A stretch of DNA of 60,122 nucleotides, from contig DBDE01000037.1 in assembly GCA_002293425.1 (NCBI GenBank), positions 20,141 through 80,262 of the forward strand, given 5' to 3'. This document shows, in pieces, positions 51,980 through 60,100 of this stretch (positions within the stretch are counted from its first letter, which is position 1; each line of letters begins with the position of its first letter). The position numbers and the translations under genes were made by a program. The notes under the pieces were generated by a model. That model was given only the letters and a program-made list of their open reading frames with translations. It was not told where the DNA came from and did no database searches. Origin of the DNA: Alistipes sp. UBA940 (lineage in GTDB: Bacteria; Bacteroidota; Bacteroidia; Bacteroidales; Rikenellaceae).

Positions 51980-51980
51980 C

Positions 51981-52021
51981 AAAAAAAGAAGCTCCACCCT
52001 CACCAGCGTGAGAGTGGAGCT
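51981..52021 (-). terminator. Rho-independent terminator of the Hc1-like gene
   Basis: On the minus strand GCTCCACTCTCA pairs with TGAGGGTGGAGC, followed by TTC and T7. It separates the Hc1-like gene from the receptor promoter. Confidence 0.88.
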
Positions 52022-52042
52022 AAAAACAACCACAACAATCAA

Positions 52043-52219
52043 TTACTTCTTTGCCGCTTCAACCGAAACTTTGCGGAACTCTTTCAGCAATTTCGACAGC
52101 TCCAAAGCAGATTTACGAGCCCTCGTTCCGGCAGCCTTGTTGCCCTTTTCAAGCTGCAAAGCACAGTTCTGCTGCAGGTTTTCGATTTCGGCGTTGATCT
52201 TCGGTACCAAGTTTTTCAT
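52043..52219 (-). CDS. Histone H1-like protein (Hc1 family)
   Basis: A 58-residue basic protein. EIENLQQNCALQLEKGNKAAGTRARKS and LKEFRKVSVEAAKK match the short Bacteroidetes Hc1-like proteins, thought to bind DNA. ATG 52219 gives the family start (MKNLVPKINAEI). It is monocistronic with its own terminator. Confidence 0.92.
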   Translation of the reverse strand: MKNLVPKINAEIENLQQNCALQLEKGNKAAGTRARKSALELSKLLKEFRKVSVEAAKK

Positions 52220-52326
52220 AACAGAAAAGATTTTATAATAAATTAAGTAAAAAGAATAATCCGCGTCCTTGGCGCAAAGTTCCTTCAAATATTTGAATTT
52301 TCCAAATTATTGTGCAAAAAAAATCG

Positions 52327-52334
52327 TATTTTTG
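52327..52334 (+). promoter_or_regulatory. -7 box of the FeoB-like gene
   Basis: TATTTTTG lies 25 bases before the ATG at 52359. No clear -33 TTTG is present at 19-21 bases. Confidence 0.55.
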
Positions 52335-52358
52335 CACTCCCGCTAAACCACAACAACT

Positions 52359-53603
52359 ATGCCACTAAGCAAAAGGGAGAGGGTGGCCATCACCAACTCG
52401 TTAGATAAAGTCCTCATCCACAAGGTGTGGGGCTATCCGATATTCCTCGCCGCGATGTGGCTGATGTTTTGGCTCACCTTCACCGTGGGCGGCTGGCCGA
52501 TGTACTGGATCGAGCAGGGAGTGGCCGGTTTAGGCTCATTCATCGGCGATATTCTCGCTCCCGGGCCGTTCCGCGACCTGCTTGTCGACGGGATCATCGG
52601 GGGAGTCGGGAGCGTGGCGGTTTTTCTGCCCAACATTCTCATTTTGTTCTTTTGCATCTCCTTTATGGAGGATTCGGGCTATATGGCTCGGGCGGCTATG
52701 TTGATGGACAGCGTTATGCGGCGGGTGGGGTTGCACGGTCGGAGCTTCATTCCGTTGGTGATGGGGTTCGGGTGCAATGTGCCCGGGATTATGGCTGCCA
52801 GTGGCATTTCGTCGCGCTCGTCGCGCATTATCACCGTTCTTATCAGCCCGTTCATTTCGTGCAGTGCGCGCTTGCCCATCTACATTTTGCTGGTCGGGGC
52901 GTTTTTTCCGAGCCATCGGACGCTGGTCATTGCGGCCATTTACGTTGTGGGCATCATTGTGGCGGCTTTGACGGCTGTTGTGTTGCGAAAATTTGTTTTT
53001 AAGAGGGACGATTCGCCTTTTGTGATGAAACTGCCTACCTATCAGATGCCGACTATGCGCACTATTTTGCGCGATATGTGGCACAATGGGCGGCAGTATC
53101 TCAAAAAGATGGGGGGGATAATTCTTGTGGCTTCGATTGCTGTGTGGGTGCTGAGCTATTATCCGCGGCCGGAGGATGGCGGTCGGATGAATGCGGTGGA
53201 CAGGGAGCAGAGCTATTTGGGTCGGATGGGTCGGTTTGTCGAGCCGGCGATGCGTCCGTTGGGCATTCCGTGGCGGGGCAATGTGGCGTTGATGGCTGGT
53301 TTGGCGGCTAAGGAGAGCACGGTGAGCACGTTGGGGGTTTTGTACTCGACGGGGGGTGAGGATACGGGGGAGGAGGTTGCGGCGTTGACGGGTCGGCTTC
53401 GTTCGTCGGGTGAGTGGACGGCGGTTTCGGCGTTGAGCTTTATGGTTTTTGCGTTGCTGTATTTTCCGTGTTTGGCGGCTTTGGCGGCTATTCGCAAGGA
53501 GGCGGGGGGTTGGCGATGGGCTTTGTTGGCGTTGGGGTATAACACTGTTGTGGCCTGGGTGTGTGCTTGGGCGGTTTATGCGGTGGGAAACTTGATTGTA
53601 TGA
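52359..53603 (+). CDS. FeoB-type membrane domain without the G-protein domain
   Basis: A 414-residue polytopic protein equal to the C-terminal half of FeoB. Gate motifs MGFGCNVPGIMAASG and PFISCSARLPIYI (first gate) and GLAAKESTVSTLGVLYS (second gate) are intact, with about eight membrane segments. FeoB is normally ~700-800 residues with an N-terminal GTPase. Here the ORF starts just before the membrane part, and the 140 bases upstream carry no G-domain sequence. A ferrous-iron or other metal transport role is likely; the energy source is unclear. Confidence 0.88.
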   Translation: MPLSKRERVAITNSLDKVLIHKVWGYPIFLAAMWLMFWLTFTVGGWPMYWIEQGVAGLGSFIGDILAPGPFRDLLVDGIIGGVGSVAVFLPNILILFFCISFMEDSGYMARAAMLMDSVMRRVGLHGRSFIPLVMGFGCNVPGIMAASGISSRSSRIITVLISPFISCSARLPIYILLVGAFFPSHRTLVIAAIYVVGIIVAALTAVVLRKFVFKRDDSPFVMKLPTYQMPTMRTILRDMWHNGRQYLKKMGGIILVASIAVWVLSYYPRPEDGGRMNAVDREQSYLGRMGRFVEPAMRPLGIPWRGNVALMAGLAAKESTVSTLGVLYSTGGEDTGEEVAALTGRLRSSGEWTAVSALSFMVFALLYFPCLAALAAIRKEAGGWRWALLALGYNTVVAWVCAWAVYAVGNLIV

Positions 53604-53622
53604 TTTTTTTTATATAGCTTTG
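53592..53622 (+). promoter_or_regulatory. Promoter of the SMP-30 gene
   Basis: TTGA (53592-53595) is followed after 19 bases by TAGCTTTG (53615-53622), a fair Bacteroidetes match, 28 bases before the start codon. Confidence 0.6.
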
Positions 53623-53649
53623 TACCGCGTTAATACTTTTTATTAAGAT

Positions 53650-54573
53650 ATGAATTGGCAGGTTTTTTCTGTTTGGATGGTCGTCGGAGTGGCGGCTATT
53701 GCGGTTATTGCGCCGCAGATGGTTTCGGCTGGGTCGAACGATGTGGTCGCCCGTAAGGAGGTCGTTCGCAAGGTGGCGGACGGTTTCACTTTTGCCGAGG
53801 GCCCGGCGGTGGATCGCAGGGGAGATGTTTGGTTTACCGACCAGCCGGAGAACAGAATATGGAGGTTGGATACCCGCCGCGGGGTTTTGCGTGAGTTCAC
53901 TCACGAGTCGGGCAGGGCGAATGGGTTGTATTTTGACAAGCATGGCAATCTGGTTGCGGCCGCGGAGGAAGAGGGCGAGATCCGTGTTATTGCCCCGGAC
54001 GGTACTTCGGCGGTGTTGGCGCGCGGGTTCGAGGGCAGTGAGTTCAATGGGCCGAACGACGTTTGGGTCAATCCGCACAGCGGCGACATATTCTTTACCG
54101 ACCCCTATTATCCTCACGAGCAGTGGCACCATCGCGGGGCCGAGGGTACGGTGGATGGCGAAAATGTTTACAGAATAGATGCCGTCACGGGCGATGTGGT
54201 GATGGTTATCGACGATTTTGTTAAACCCAACGGGATCGTGGGGACGCCGGACGGCAGAACGCTTTATGTTTCGGACATCGGTGCGGGTAAGACCTGGGCG
54301 TACGATATTGCGGCCGACGGCGAGTTGAAGAATAAGCGGTTGTTTGCCCCCATCGGGTCGGACGGAATGACGGTGGATAATCGTGGCAATGTCTATTTGA
54401 CAGGGCGGGGCGTTAGGGTTTACAGTCCCGCAGGAGAGTATTTTGCCCACATTTCCGTTCCGCGTGGGTGGACGAGCAATGTGGTTTTCGGCGGTTGGGA
54501 CAGGCGCACACTCTATATCACCGCCATCGACGGACTGTATGCCATCGAGATGCGCGTTCGCGGCACCAGATAG
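53650..54573 (+). CDS. SMP-30/gluconolactonase-family protein, secreted
   Basis: A 307-residue six-bladed beta-propeller lactonase. A signal sequence (VFSVWMVVGVAAIAVIAPQMVSA) is followed by FTFAEGPAVDRRGDVWFTDQ, FNGPNDVWVNPHSGDIFFTDPYY and KPNGIVGTPDGRTLYVSD, the metal and catalytic blades of the family. The substrate is probably a sugar lactone. An element copy begins 21 bases past its stop. Confidence 0.9.
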   Translation: MNWQVFSVWMVVGVAAIAVIAPQMVSAGSNDVVARKEVVRKVADGFTFAEGPAVDRRGDVWFTDQPENRIWRLDTRRGVLREFTHESGRANGLYFDKHGNLVAAAEEEGEIRVIAPDGTSAVLARGFEGSEFNGPNDVWVNPHSGDIFFTDPYYPHEQWHHRGAEGTVDGENVYRIDAVTGDVVMVIDDFVKPNGIVGTPDGRTLYVSDIGAGKTWAYDIAADGELKNKRLFAPIGSDGMTVDNRGNVYLTGRGVRVYSPAGEYFAHISVPRGWTSNVVFGGWDRRTLYITAIDGLYAIEMRVRGTR

Positions 54574-54593
54574 GTTTTCTTTCCTTAAACTTT

Positions 54594-54713
54594 TTTTCGT
54601 CAGCGGGCGTCAGATTGTGCGCCGATCGCCGGCGAGAGCGAGGGGACAGTACAGAGCGTACGGACCCGAGCGAACAACAAGGAGGCGCGAAAGATGATGT
54701 CCGATCACGAAAA
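54594..54713 (+). repeat. Dispersed ~120-bp element, copy 3 (supplies the cutC start)
   Basis: It runs from TTTTCGTCAGCGGGCGTCAG to CCGATCACGAAAA, with imperfect terminal inverted repeats. It holds GACAGTACAGAGCGTACGG and a strong AAGGAGG (54679-54685), 8 bases before the ATG at 54694 that opens cutC. Confidence 0.85.
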
Positions 54714-55371
54714 AAAACTGGAACTTTGTGCCTATTCGGCGGCCGCGGTTGCGACGGCCGAACGGTTTTCTTTGACACGGGTGGAGCTGTGTGCCGCGCC
54801 CGAGCTGGATGGGATAACGCCACCTGACGATGTTCTCAGGGAGGCTCGACGGTGTAAAAATATCGGGATTCACGTGATGATACGACCGCGAGGGGGCGAT
54901 TTCGTTTACTCGGACGATGAGTTCGAGACGATGAAGTCTCAGATCGTTCGTGCCCGCGAGTTGGGTGCCGACGGGGTGGTTTTCGGGTTGTTGACGGTCG
55001 ACGGAGATGTGGATGTCGTTCGGACGAGGGAGTTGGTCGAATTTTCGAGACCTATGGTTGCGACGTTCCATCGGGCGTTCGATGTGGCGCGCGATTGGAG
55101 GGCGGCGTTGGAGGATGTCATCGGGTGCGGGTGTGTGCGGATTCTCACGAGCGGTCAGGCTCCGAGCGCGTTCGAGGGCAGGGAGACTTTGCGCGAGATT
55201 GTGCGGCAGGCCGGTAGGCGCATCGAGATTATGGCGGGTGCGCGGGTCAATCCCGACAATGCCCGCGTTTTGATGGCAACGGGGGTCGATGCGCTCCATT
55301 TCAGTGCTAAGAATCGCGCCGGAGAGTTTGCCGACGAGGAGTTTATTTCCGAAATATGTGCTCTGTTATGA
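54694..55371 (+). CDS. cutC: Copper homeostasis protein CutC
   Basis: A 225-residue TIM-barrel protein. KKLELCAYSAAAVATAERF, RVELCAAPELDGITP, IHVMIRPRGGDFVYSDDE, GADGVVFGLLTVDGDVD, ATFHRAFDV and ILTSGQAPSAFEG are the CutC blocks. A copper role is disputed for the family. The start codon, first codons and a perfect Shine-Dalgarno lie inside the dispersed repeat element. The stop overlaps the next ATG. Confidence 0.93.
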   Translation: MMSDHEKKLELCAYSAAAVATAERFSLTRVELCAAPELDGITPPDDVLREARRCKNIGIHVMIRPRGGDFVYSDDEFETMKSQIVRARELGADGVVFGLLTVDGDVDVVRTRELVEFSRPMVATFHRAFDVARDWRAALEDVIGCGCVRILTSGQAPSAFEGRETLREIVRQAGRRIEIMAGARVNPDNARVLMATGVDALHFSAKNRAGEFADEEFISEICALL

Positions 55372-56387
55372 GACTGTTTTTTGCTTTTTTACTCGCTATT
55401 TTTGCCGTTTCGTGCAGTTCCGACAGGCGCGAGGCGATGGAGTTTTTACGGACCTGGATGCCCGCAGGGGACAGGGACACGTTGCCGGCTAAGCTGTTGC
55501 AGGACAATGTCCGTTTTGCATTGAAGGCAAGGCAGGAGTTTGCGTGGACGGCGGCGTTGCCCGACTCCATCTTTCTCAACGAGGTTTTGCCTTATGCCGT
55601 GGTCGATGAGCCGAGGGAGAATTGGCGGCCGGCGTTTTATGAACTTTTCGCACCGAAGGTGAGGGGTGCCAGGTCTGTTCGGGAGGCTATTGCGGCGGTC
55701 AATCGGAACATCAATGAGGCCGTCGGGGTGGAGTATGATACGCGTCGGGCGCGGACTAATCAGTCGCCCAGCGAGAGTATGGCCCAGGGGATGGCTTCGT
55801 GCACGGGATTGTCGATAATTTTGGTCGATGCGTTGCGTTCGGTGGGCATTCCGGCGCGTTTTGCGGGCACTCCGGCGTGGTGGGATGACCGTGGCAACCA
55901 TTCGTGGGTCGAGGTTTGGGTGGATGGAGAGTGGTTTTTTACCGAGTTTTATCCCGATCCGGCGGGTTTGAACCATTCGTGGTTTGTGCCTGACGCTGGT
56001 CGGAGCAAGGTTTGGGCAACGTCGTTTAAGCCCACCGGTGGGGCGTTCCCGATGGTGTGGTCGCCCCAGTCGCGTGATGTTCACGGGGTGGATGTCAGCC
56101 GGAGGTATATGGATGTTTATCGGTCGTTTGTGATCGGGCGGGCCTCGTCGGGCGAGTATGTCGAGGTGCGGGTGGTGGCTGGCGAGGGCGATCGTCGCCA
56201 GGCGGTCAATGTCGATGTTTTTGCGGGCGATGTTCAGCTTGCGGGTGGGCGGACGAGTGGTCCGCGCGATGATGAGCAGCGGTTTTTGACCTTTTGGTTG
56301 CCGCGCGATGCCGAGGTGGTTCTGCGTTGGGCCGATGGCGAGAAGAGGGTGCAGATCGGCAGCGAACCGATGACAGTTCAACTTTAA
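55368..56387 (+). CDS. Transglutaminase-like lipoprotein
   Basis: A 339-residue protein with a lipoprotein signal (MRLFFAFLLAIFAVSC). The core has GMASCTGLSIILVDALRSVGIPARF (catalytic Cys) and GNHSWVEVWVDGEWFFTEFYPD (His and Asp region), the transglutaminase/protease-like fold. A beta-rich C-terminal domain follows (about 245-339). It likely cleaves or crosslinks peptides at the envelope. It is coupled to cutC and ends at a terminator. Confidence 0.85.
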   Translation: MRLFFAFLLAIFAVSCSSDRREAMEFLRTWMPAGDRDTLPAKLLQDNVRFALKARQEFAWTAALPDSIFLNEVLPYAVVDEPRENWRPAFYELFAPKVRGARSVREAIAAVNRNINEAVGVEYDTRRARTNQSPSESMAQGMASCTGLSIILVDALRSVGIPARFAGTPAWWDDRGNHSWVEVWVDGEWFFTEFYPDPAGLNHSWFVPDAGRSKVWATSFKPTGGAFPMVWSPQSRDVHGVDVSRRYMDVYRSFVIGRASSGEYVEVRVVAGEGDRRQAVNVDVFAGDVQLAGGRTSGPRDDEQRFLTFWLPRDAEVVLRWADGEKRVQIGSEPMTVQL

Positions 56388-56389
56388 AA

Positions 56390-56415
56390 AAAGGCCGGAA
56401 TTTCTTCCGGCCTTT
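56390..56415. terminator. Bidirectional terminator
   Basis: AAAGGCCGGAA, loop TTTC, TTCCGGCCTTT forms a perfect 11-bp stem, with T-rich flanks on both strands (TTTCGTTTT ahead, TTTTTTTAAAG on the minus strand). It serves the convergent transglutaminase and clpC genes. Confidence 0.88.
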
Positions 56416-56420
56416 CGTTT

Positions 56421-58760
56421 TCAATTCACCACAATCTCCTCTTTTTCAACATCCACTATTATGGCCTCCGAGGCTTTTCCTTCGACGATAAGCCCCGCCA
56501 GCGGCTCCTCGATGCGGTCGAGGATTTCGCGCTTCAATGAGCGGACGCCATATTCGGGATCGTAACCATCCTTTGCCAGCTGTTGTTTCGCGGCTTCGGT
56601 GACGGTGAGCGTGTGTCCCAGATCGTGGGCGCGCTCGATCAACGAGGCGAGTTCGAGCTCCACGACGCTCACGATGTCATCCTCGGTGAGAGTGTTGAAG
56701 ACCACTATGTCGTCGATCCGGTTGATGAACTCGGGCGCGAAGTTTTGCGCCAGCGCGGTTCGATATTTGGCTTCGCGGTTCTCGATCTCCATTCGGGGCG
56801 AGGCCGAGGTGTTGTAGCCCACCATTTGGGTCGAGCCGGAGAGTGCGCGCGAGCCGACGTTGGAGGTCATAATGATTATCGTGTTGCGGAAGTCCACCGT
56901 GCGGCCGAGTCCGTCGGTCAGGTGGCCGTCGTCGAACATTTGGAGCATCACGTTGAAGATGTCGGGGTGGGCTTTTTCGATCTCGTCGAGCAGCACGACC
57001 GAATAGGGTTGCCGCCGAACCGCTTCGGTGAGTTGTCCGCCTTCGCCGTAGCCGACATATCCCGGGGGCGACCCGATGAGGCGGCTGACGTTGTGTTTTT
57101 CGGCATATTCTGACATATCTATTCGGATGAGGGCTTCGGGCCGGTCGAACATCCAGCGCGATAACTCTTTGGCCAGCAGTGTTTTACCCACGCCGGTCGG
57201 TCCCACGAACATAAATACGCCGATGGGTTTGCCCGGGTCTTTCAGGCCGGAGCGACTGCGGATGATGGAGCGCGTGACTTTGCCCACGGCCTCCTGTTGC
57301 CCCACGACGAGGCGCGAAAGGTGGCTTTCGAGGGCGGCCAGACGACCTTTTTCACCTGCCGAAACTTTTTCGACCGGAATGCCCGTCATCGTGCCGATGA
57401 TCTCTTCTATCTGCGCCGTGCCTATCTCCTCGATGCCGGCCGAGTGACCTTTCGAGCCCGCTTCGTCCATCGCGTCGATGGCTTTGTCGGGGAAGTTGCG
57501 CTCGGTGATGTATCGGCCGGTGAGGTCGACGCATGCACGCAGAGCCTCGTCGGTGTAGGTTACCGAGTGGTATTTTTCGTACTGCGGCCGGATGTTGCGC
57601 AGGATTTCGAGCGTTTCTTCGGCGGTGGTCGGTTCGACGATTATCTTTTGGAACCGCCGTTCGAGGGCGGCATCTTTTTCGATGCTTTCGCGATATTCGT
57701 CGAGGGTTGTCGCGCCGACGCACTGCAATTCTCCCCGTGCGAGGGCGGGTTTGAGAATGTTGGCCGTGTCGAGACTGCCATTCGACGAGCCTGCGCCAAC
57801 TATGGTGTGGAGTTCGTCGATGAACACGATGGTGTCGCCGCTTTGGGTCAGCGAGTCGACGAGGGCTTTGATGCGCTCTTCGAACTCGCCGCGAAATTTG
57901 GTTCCGGCCACCAGCGAGGCGACGTCGAGCGAGAAGACGCGCTTGCCCTGCAATGAGGCGGGCACTTGGCCGCTTGCGATTTTCAGTGCGAGACCTTCGA
58001 CTATGGCACTTTTGCCCACGCCGGCTTCGCCCACCAGCACGGGGTTGTTCTTTTTGCGGCGGCCGAGGATGTGGACGAGACGTTCGATCTCGCGGGCGCG
58101 GCCGATGACGGGGTCGATTTTGCCTTGGGTGGCGGCGAGAGTGAGGTCGACACCGAACTTTTCGAGCGATTTTTCGTTGGCTCGGGCGGCTTCGGCACGT
58201 CGGGGGCTCATTGCGCTTTCGTCGGGCGTGGGTTCCCAGTCGTCGTTCTCGGGGGTGAGACGGCGGCGCGAGATGATGCGTATTTCGCTCACGTAGCTCT
58301 CTTCGGCGGGCAGTTTGGCGAGTTCGCGCGCGATGTCGCCGCCGATGATGTTGTACATCGACAGGGCTTTTCCGGCGATGCTCTCTTTGGTTGCCAGGAC
58401 GATTAGGAGCAGGTGTCCGGTGCTGGCTTTCACTTTGAACGAGCCGTCGGAGTTGACGCCTGCCCACGCGCTGGCGGTTTCGGCCAGGTCGGTGAGGAGC
58501 TGGGCGTAGAACGAGTCGCGGTTTTGGTGCTGGGGCGGGGTTGTTTCTTTTTCGATTTCGCGCTCGATGCGCAGTTTTATTTGGTAGATTTCCCAGTCTT
58601 TGAGGCGCGCGCGCAGCATTCGCATTGCGTGGCAGTTTTCCTGTCCGAGCAGCATCAGGAAGAGTCTGTCGAGCAGGTTGGTGGTGAGTTTTCGCTTTTC
58701 GGCGTCGAATGCCGATATTGCGATGAGATTTTCGAGAAGCTTGGATTGCTTGATTTGCAT
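56421..58760 (-). CDS. clpC: ClpC-like AAA+ unfoldase lacking the M domain
   Basis: A 779-residue Hsp100 ATPase. P-loops lie at GEAGVGKS (about 244-251) and GPTGVGKT (about 520-527), with FIDELHTIVGAG and VLLDEIEKAHPDIF as Walker B regions. The N-domain is divergent and separated by a charged linker. Between IDAMDEAGSK and AQIEEIIGTMTGIP only about 10 residues remain, where ClpC has a ~50-residue coiled M domain. MVGYNT (VGY) may be the ClpP-binding loop. It resembles ClpA in layout. Confidence 0.9.
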   Translation of the reverse strand: MQIKQSKLLENLIAISAFDAEKRKLTTNLLDRLFLMLLGQENCHAMRMLRARLKDWEIYQIKLRIEREIEKETTPPQHQNRDSFYAQLLTDLAETASAWAGVNSDGSFKVKASTGHLLLIVLATKESIAGKALSMYNIIGGDIARELAKLPAEESYVSEIRIISRRRLTPENDDWEPTPDESAMSPRRAEAARANEKSLEKFGVDLTLAATQGKIDPVIGRAREIERLVHILGRRKKNNPVLVGEAGVGKSAIVEGLALKIASGQVPASLQGKRVFSLDVASLVAGTKFRGEFEERIKALVDSLTQSGDTIVFIDELHTIVGAGSSNGSLDTANILKPALARGELQCVGATTLDEYRESIEKDAALERRFQKIIVEPTTAEETLEILRNIRPQYEKYHSVTYTDEALRACVDLTGRYITERNFPDKAIDAMDEAGSKGHSAGIEEIGTAQIEEIIGTMTGIPVEKVSAGEKGRLAALESHLSRLVVGQQEAVGKVTRSIIRSRSGLKDPGKPIGVFMFVGPTGVGKTLLAKELSRWMFDRPEALIRIDMSEYAEKHNVSRLIGSPPGYVGYGEGGQLTEAVRRQPYSVVLLDEIEKAHPDIFNVMLQMFDDGHLTDGLGRTVDFRNTIIIMTSNVGSRALSGSTQMVGYNTSASPRMEIENREAKYRTALAQNFAPEFINRIDDIVVFNTLTEDDIVSVVELELASLIERAHDLGHTLTVTEAAKQQLAKDGYDPEYGVRSLKREILDRIEEPLAGLIVEGKASEAIIVDVEKEEIVVN

Positions 58761-58792
58761 AGTTTTGTGTCTCCTTTCAGAAAGCAAACGCG

Positions 58793-58800
58793 CAAATCTA
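58793..58800 (-). promoter_or_regulatory. -7 box of the clpC-like gene
   Basis: TAGATTTG on the minus strand lies 32 bases before the ATG, followed by a GGAG ribosome-binding site (GAAAGGAGACAC). Confidence 0.6.
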
Positions 58801-58872
58801 TTGAAATATTCTATACTGTTTTCATCATTATAATTTATACCTATATAAGCCATAGTTATATCTTCCTATAAA

Positions 58873-59061
58873 CAAAAAGAGCGTGGCAACAGCCCGCTCG
58901 TCTCAGGTATTAGGGAGACCCATTCTGAACAGACTGCACCACGCCCAAAGCCATTACAGTCGGTCCACGACTATAACGCACTTTGAGCAGGCAATCTTTC
59001 GTTCAGAATAAAATTTCCCCTAATTTCGAAACGAACAAAAGAGTTGACAACTCTCGTATTA
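58873..59061 (-). ncRNA. Structured RNA gene, 6S-like or Bacteroidales-type
   Basis: A minus-strand RNA of about 190 nt is bounded by a TATATTTG box (59075-59068) and a terminator stem GAGCG-GGC-tgtt-GCC-CGCTC with T5 (58899-58874). Nested pairings are GTTCAGAAT with ATTCTGAAC (59001-59009, 58922-58930), CAAAG with CTTTG, and AGTCG-gtcca-CGACT, separated by large open loops; then GTCTC/GAGAC. A long rod with open bubbles and ~190 nt fits 6S RNA or the Bacteroidales-1 type; the exact family is not assigned. No ORF fits here. Confidence 0.6.
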
Positions 59062-59067
59062 ATGTTG

Positions 59068-59095
59068 CAAATATAGTAAAAAATCGCTATACTTG
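59068..59095. promoter_or_regulatory. Divergent -7 boxes for the RNA gene and the ROK gene
   Basis: TATATTTG on the minus strand (59068-59075) serves the RNA gene; TATACTTG on the plus strand (59088-59095) lies 24 bases before the ROK start. The plus box has one mismatch to TAnnTTTG. Confidence 0.55.
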
Positions 59096-59119
59096 TGGTG
59101 ACCAAACCTCATTTTGACT

Positions 59120-60073
59120 ATGGAAAGCTATCTGGCAATCGACCTTGGCGTGGCAAAACTGCTCATCGGCGAAATTGACCGAAACGGCACCGTGCTGGCC
59201 CAAAAACGCTATCCGGCCACATTTCTGTCCCAACGCGACGGCGTCGAACTGATCAAACGCTCCATCGACGACTACATCAAAACCATCGGATGGAAGGGTT
59301 CCGACTTTCGCCCGTCGGCCTTCGGTGTCGGTCTCACCGGCCGCGTCAACCCGCGCGAAGGAATGTGGTTGCAAATCGACCCCGAACGCACCGAAACCAT
59401 TCCCGTCGCCGCCGAACTCACCCGCCATCTCGGCTTTCAGGGCTACATCGACAACGACGTGAAGGCCGCAACCCGCGCCGTACGCCACTATGAGCTCAGT
59501 TCCGAAGATTTTGTGTACATCAACGTCGGCGCAACCATCGCGGCCGGAATGGTGGTCGGCGGCCAGCTCTTACGCGGTAGCCACTTCAACGCCGGCGAGG
59601 TGGGCCACAACTCTGTCGGCGTCAACATAGACGTGATGTGCTCCTGCGGCCGCCGCGACTGCATCGAACAAATAGCCGCCGGAGTGGGCTTCGACAAATG
59701 CGCCCGCTTCCTAAGCCACAAATACAACAGCTCGTTGCAAATTCCGCCCGAGGAGGTCAAGGTGGATGTTCAGGAGATATTCCGCCTCGCCCAGGCGGGC
59801 GACGAACTGTGCGAGGTGTTGGTCGAAAATGCGGCGGGTTCGCTGGCTAATATGGTGATGAATATGGTTCGCATCACCGACCCCGACACTGTTGTGCTGG
59901 GCGGCGGCATCGTTGCGGACGGTTTTATGCACGGCCGGATAGTGGAGAAGCTTAATCCGACGACGATGCGCTTTGTCAGGAACGGGGTGATGCTGACCAG
60001 ACTCGATCCCGAACTTATCGGCTTGATTGGCGCGGGGGTTGTTGCGATGAACATCCACGAAAACAGGAAATAA
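59120..60073 (+). CDS. ROK-family sugar kinase or regulator
   Basis: A 317-residue ROK protein. AIDLGVAKLLIGEI is the ATP phosphate motif, YIDNDVKAATRA carries the catalytic Asp, INVGATIAAGMVVGGQL follows, and GEVGHNSVGVNIDVMCSCGRRDCIEQ is the zinc ROK signature, here with R-R-D between Cys residues. There is no N-terminal HTH, so a kinase (glucose, GlcNAc or similar) is more likely than a repressor. ATG 59120 is preferred over TTG 59114. Confidence 0.9.
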   Translation: MESYLAIDLGVAKLLIGEIDRNGTVLAQKRYPATFLSQRDGVELIKRSIDDYIKTIGWKGSDFRPSAFGVGLTGRVNPREGMWLQIDPERTETIPVAAELTRHLGFQGYIDNDVKAATRAVRHYELSSEDFVYINVGATIAAGMVVGGQLLRGSHFNAGEVGHNSVGVNIDVMCSCGRRDCIEQIAAGVGFDKCARFLSHKYNSSLQIPPEEVKVDVQEIFRLAQAGDELCEVLVENAAGSLANMVMNMVRITDPDTVVLGGGIVADGFMHGRIVEKLNPTTMRFVRNGVMLTRLDPELIGLIGAGVVAMNIHENRK

Positions 60074-60088
60074 TTAAGGAATTTTTTG

Positions 60089-60096
60089 TACTTTTG
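60089..60096 (+). promoter_or_regulatory. -7 box upstream of tRNA-Ser
   Basis: TACTTTTG matches TAnnTTTG and ends 4 bases before the mature tRNA start. Confidence 0.65.
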
Positions 60097-60100
60097 CGGC

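Noticed and set aside
52219..52359. Frameshifted N-terminal half of feoB upstream of the FeoB-like ORF
   Set aside because: No GxxGxGKS or other G-domain sequence appears in any frame of the 140-base gap, which instead holds promoters.
54598..54693. A separate small gene between the SMP-30 gene and cutC
   Set aside because: The stretch is the dispersed element itself; the similar peptides after the ATG are explained by element homology.
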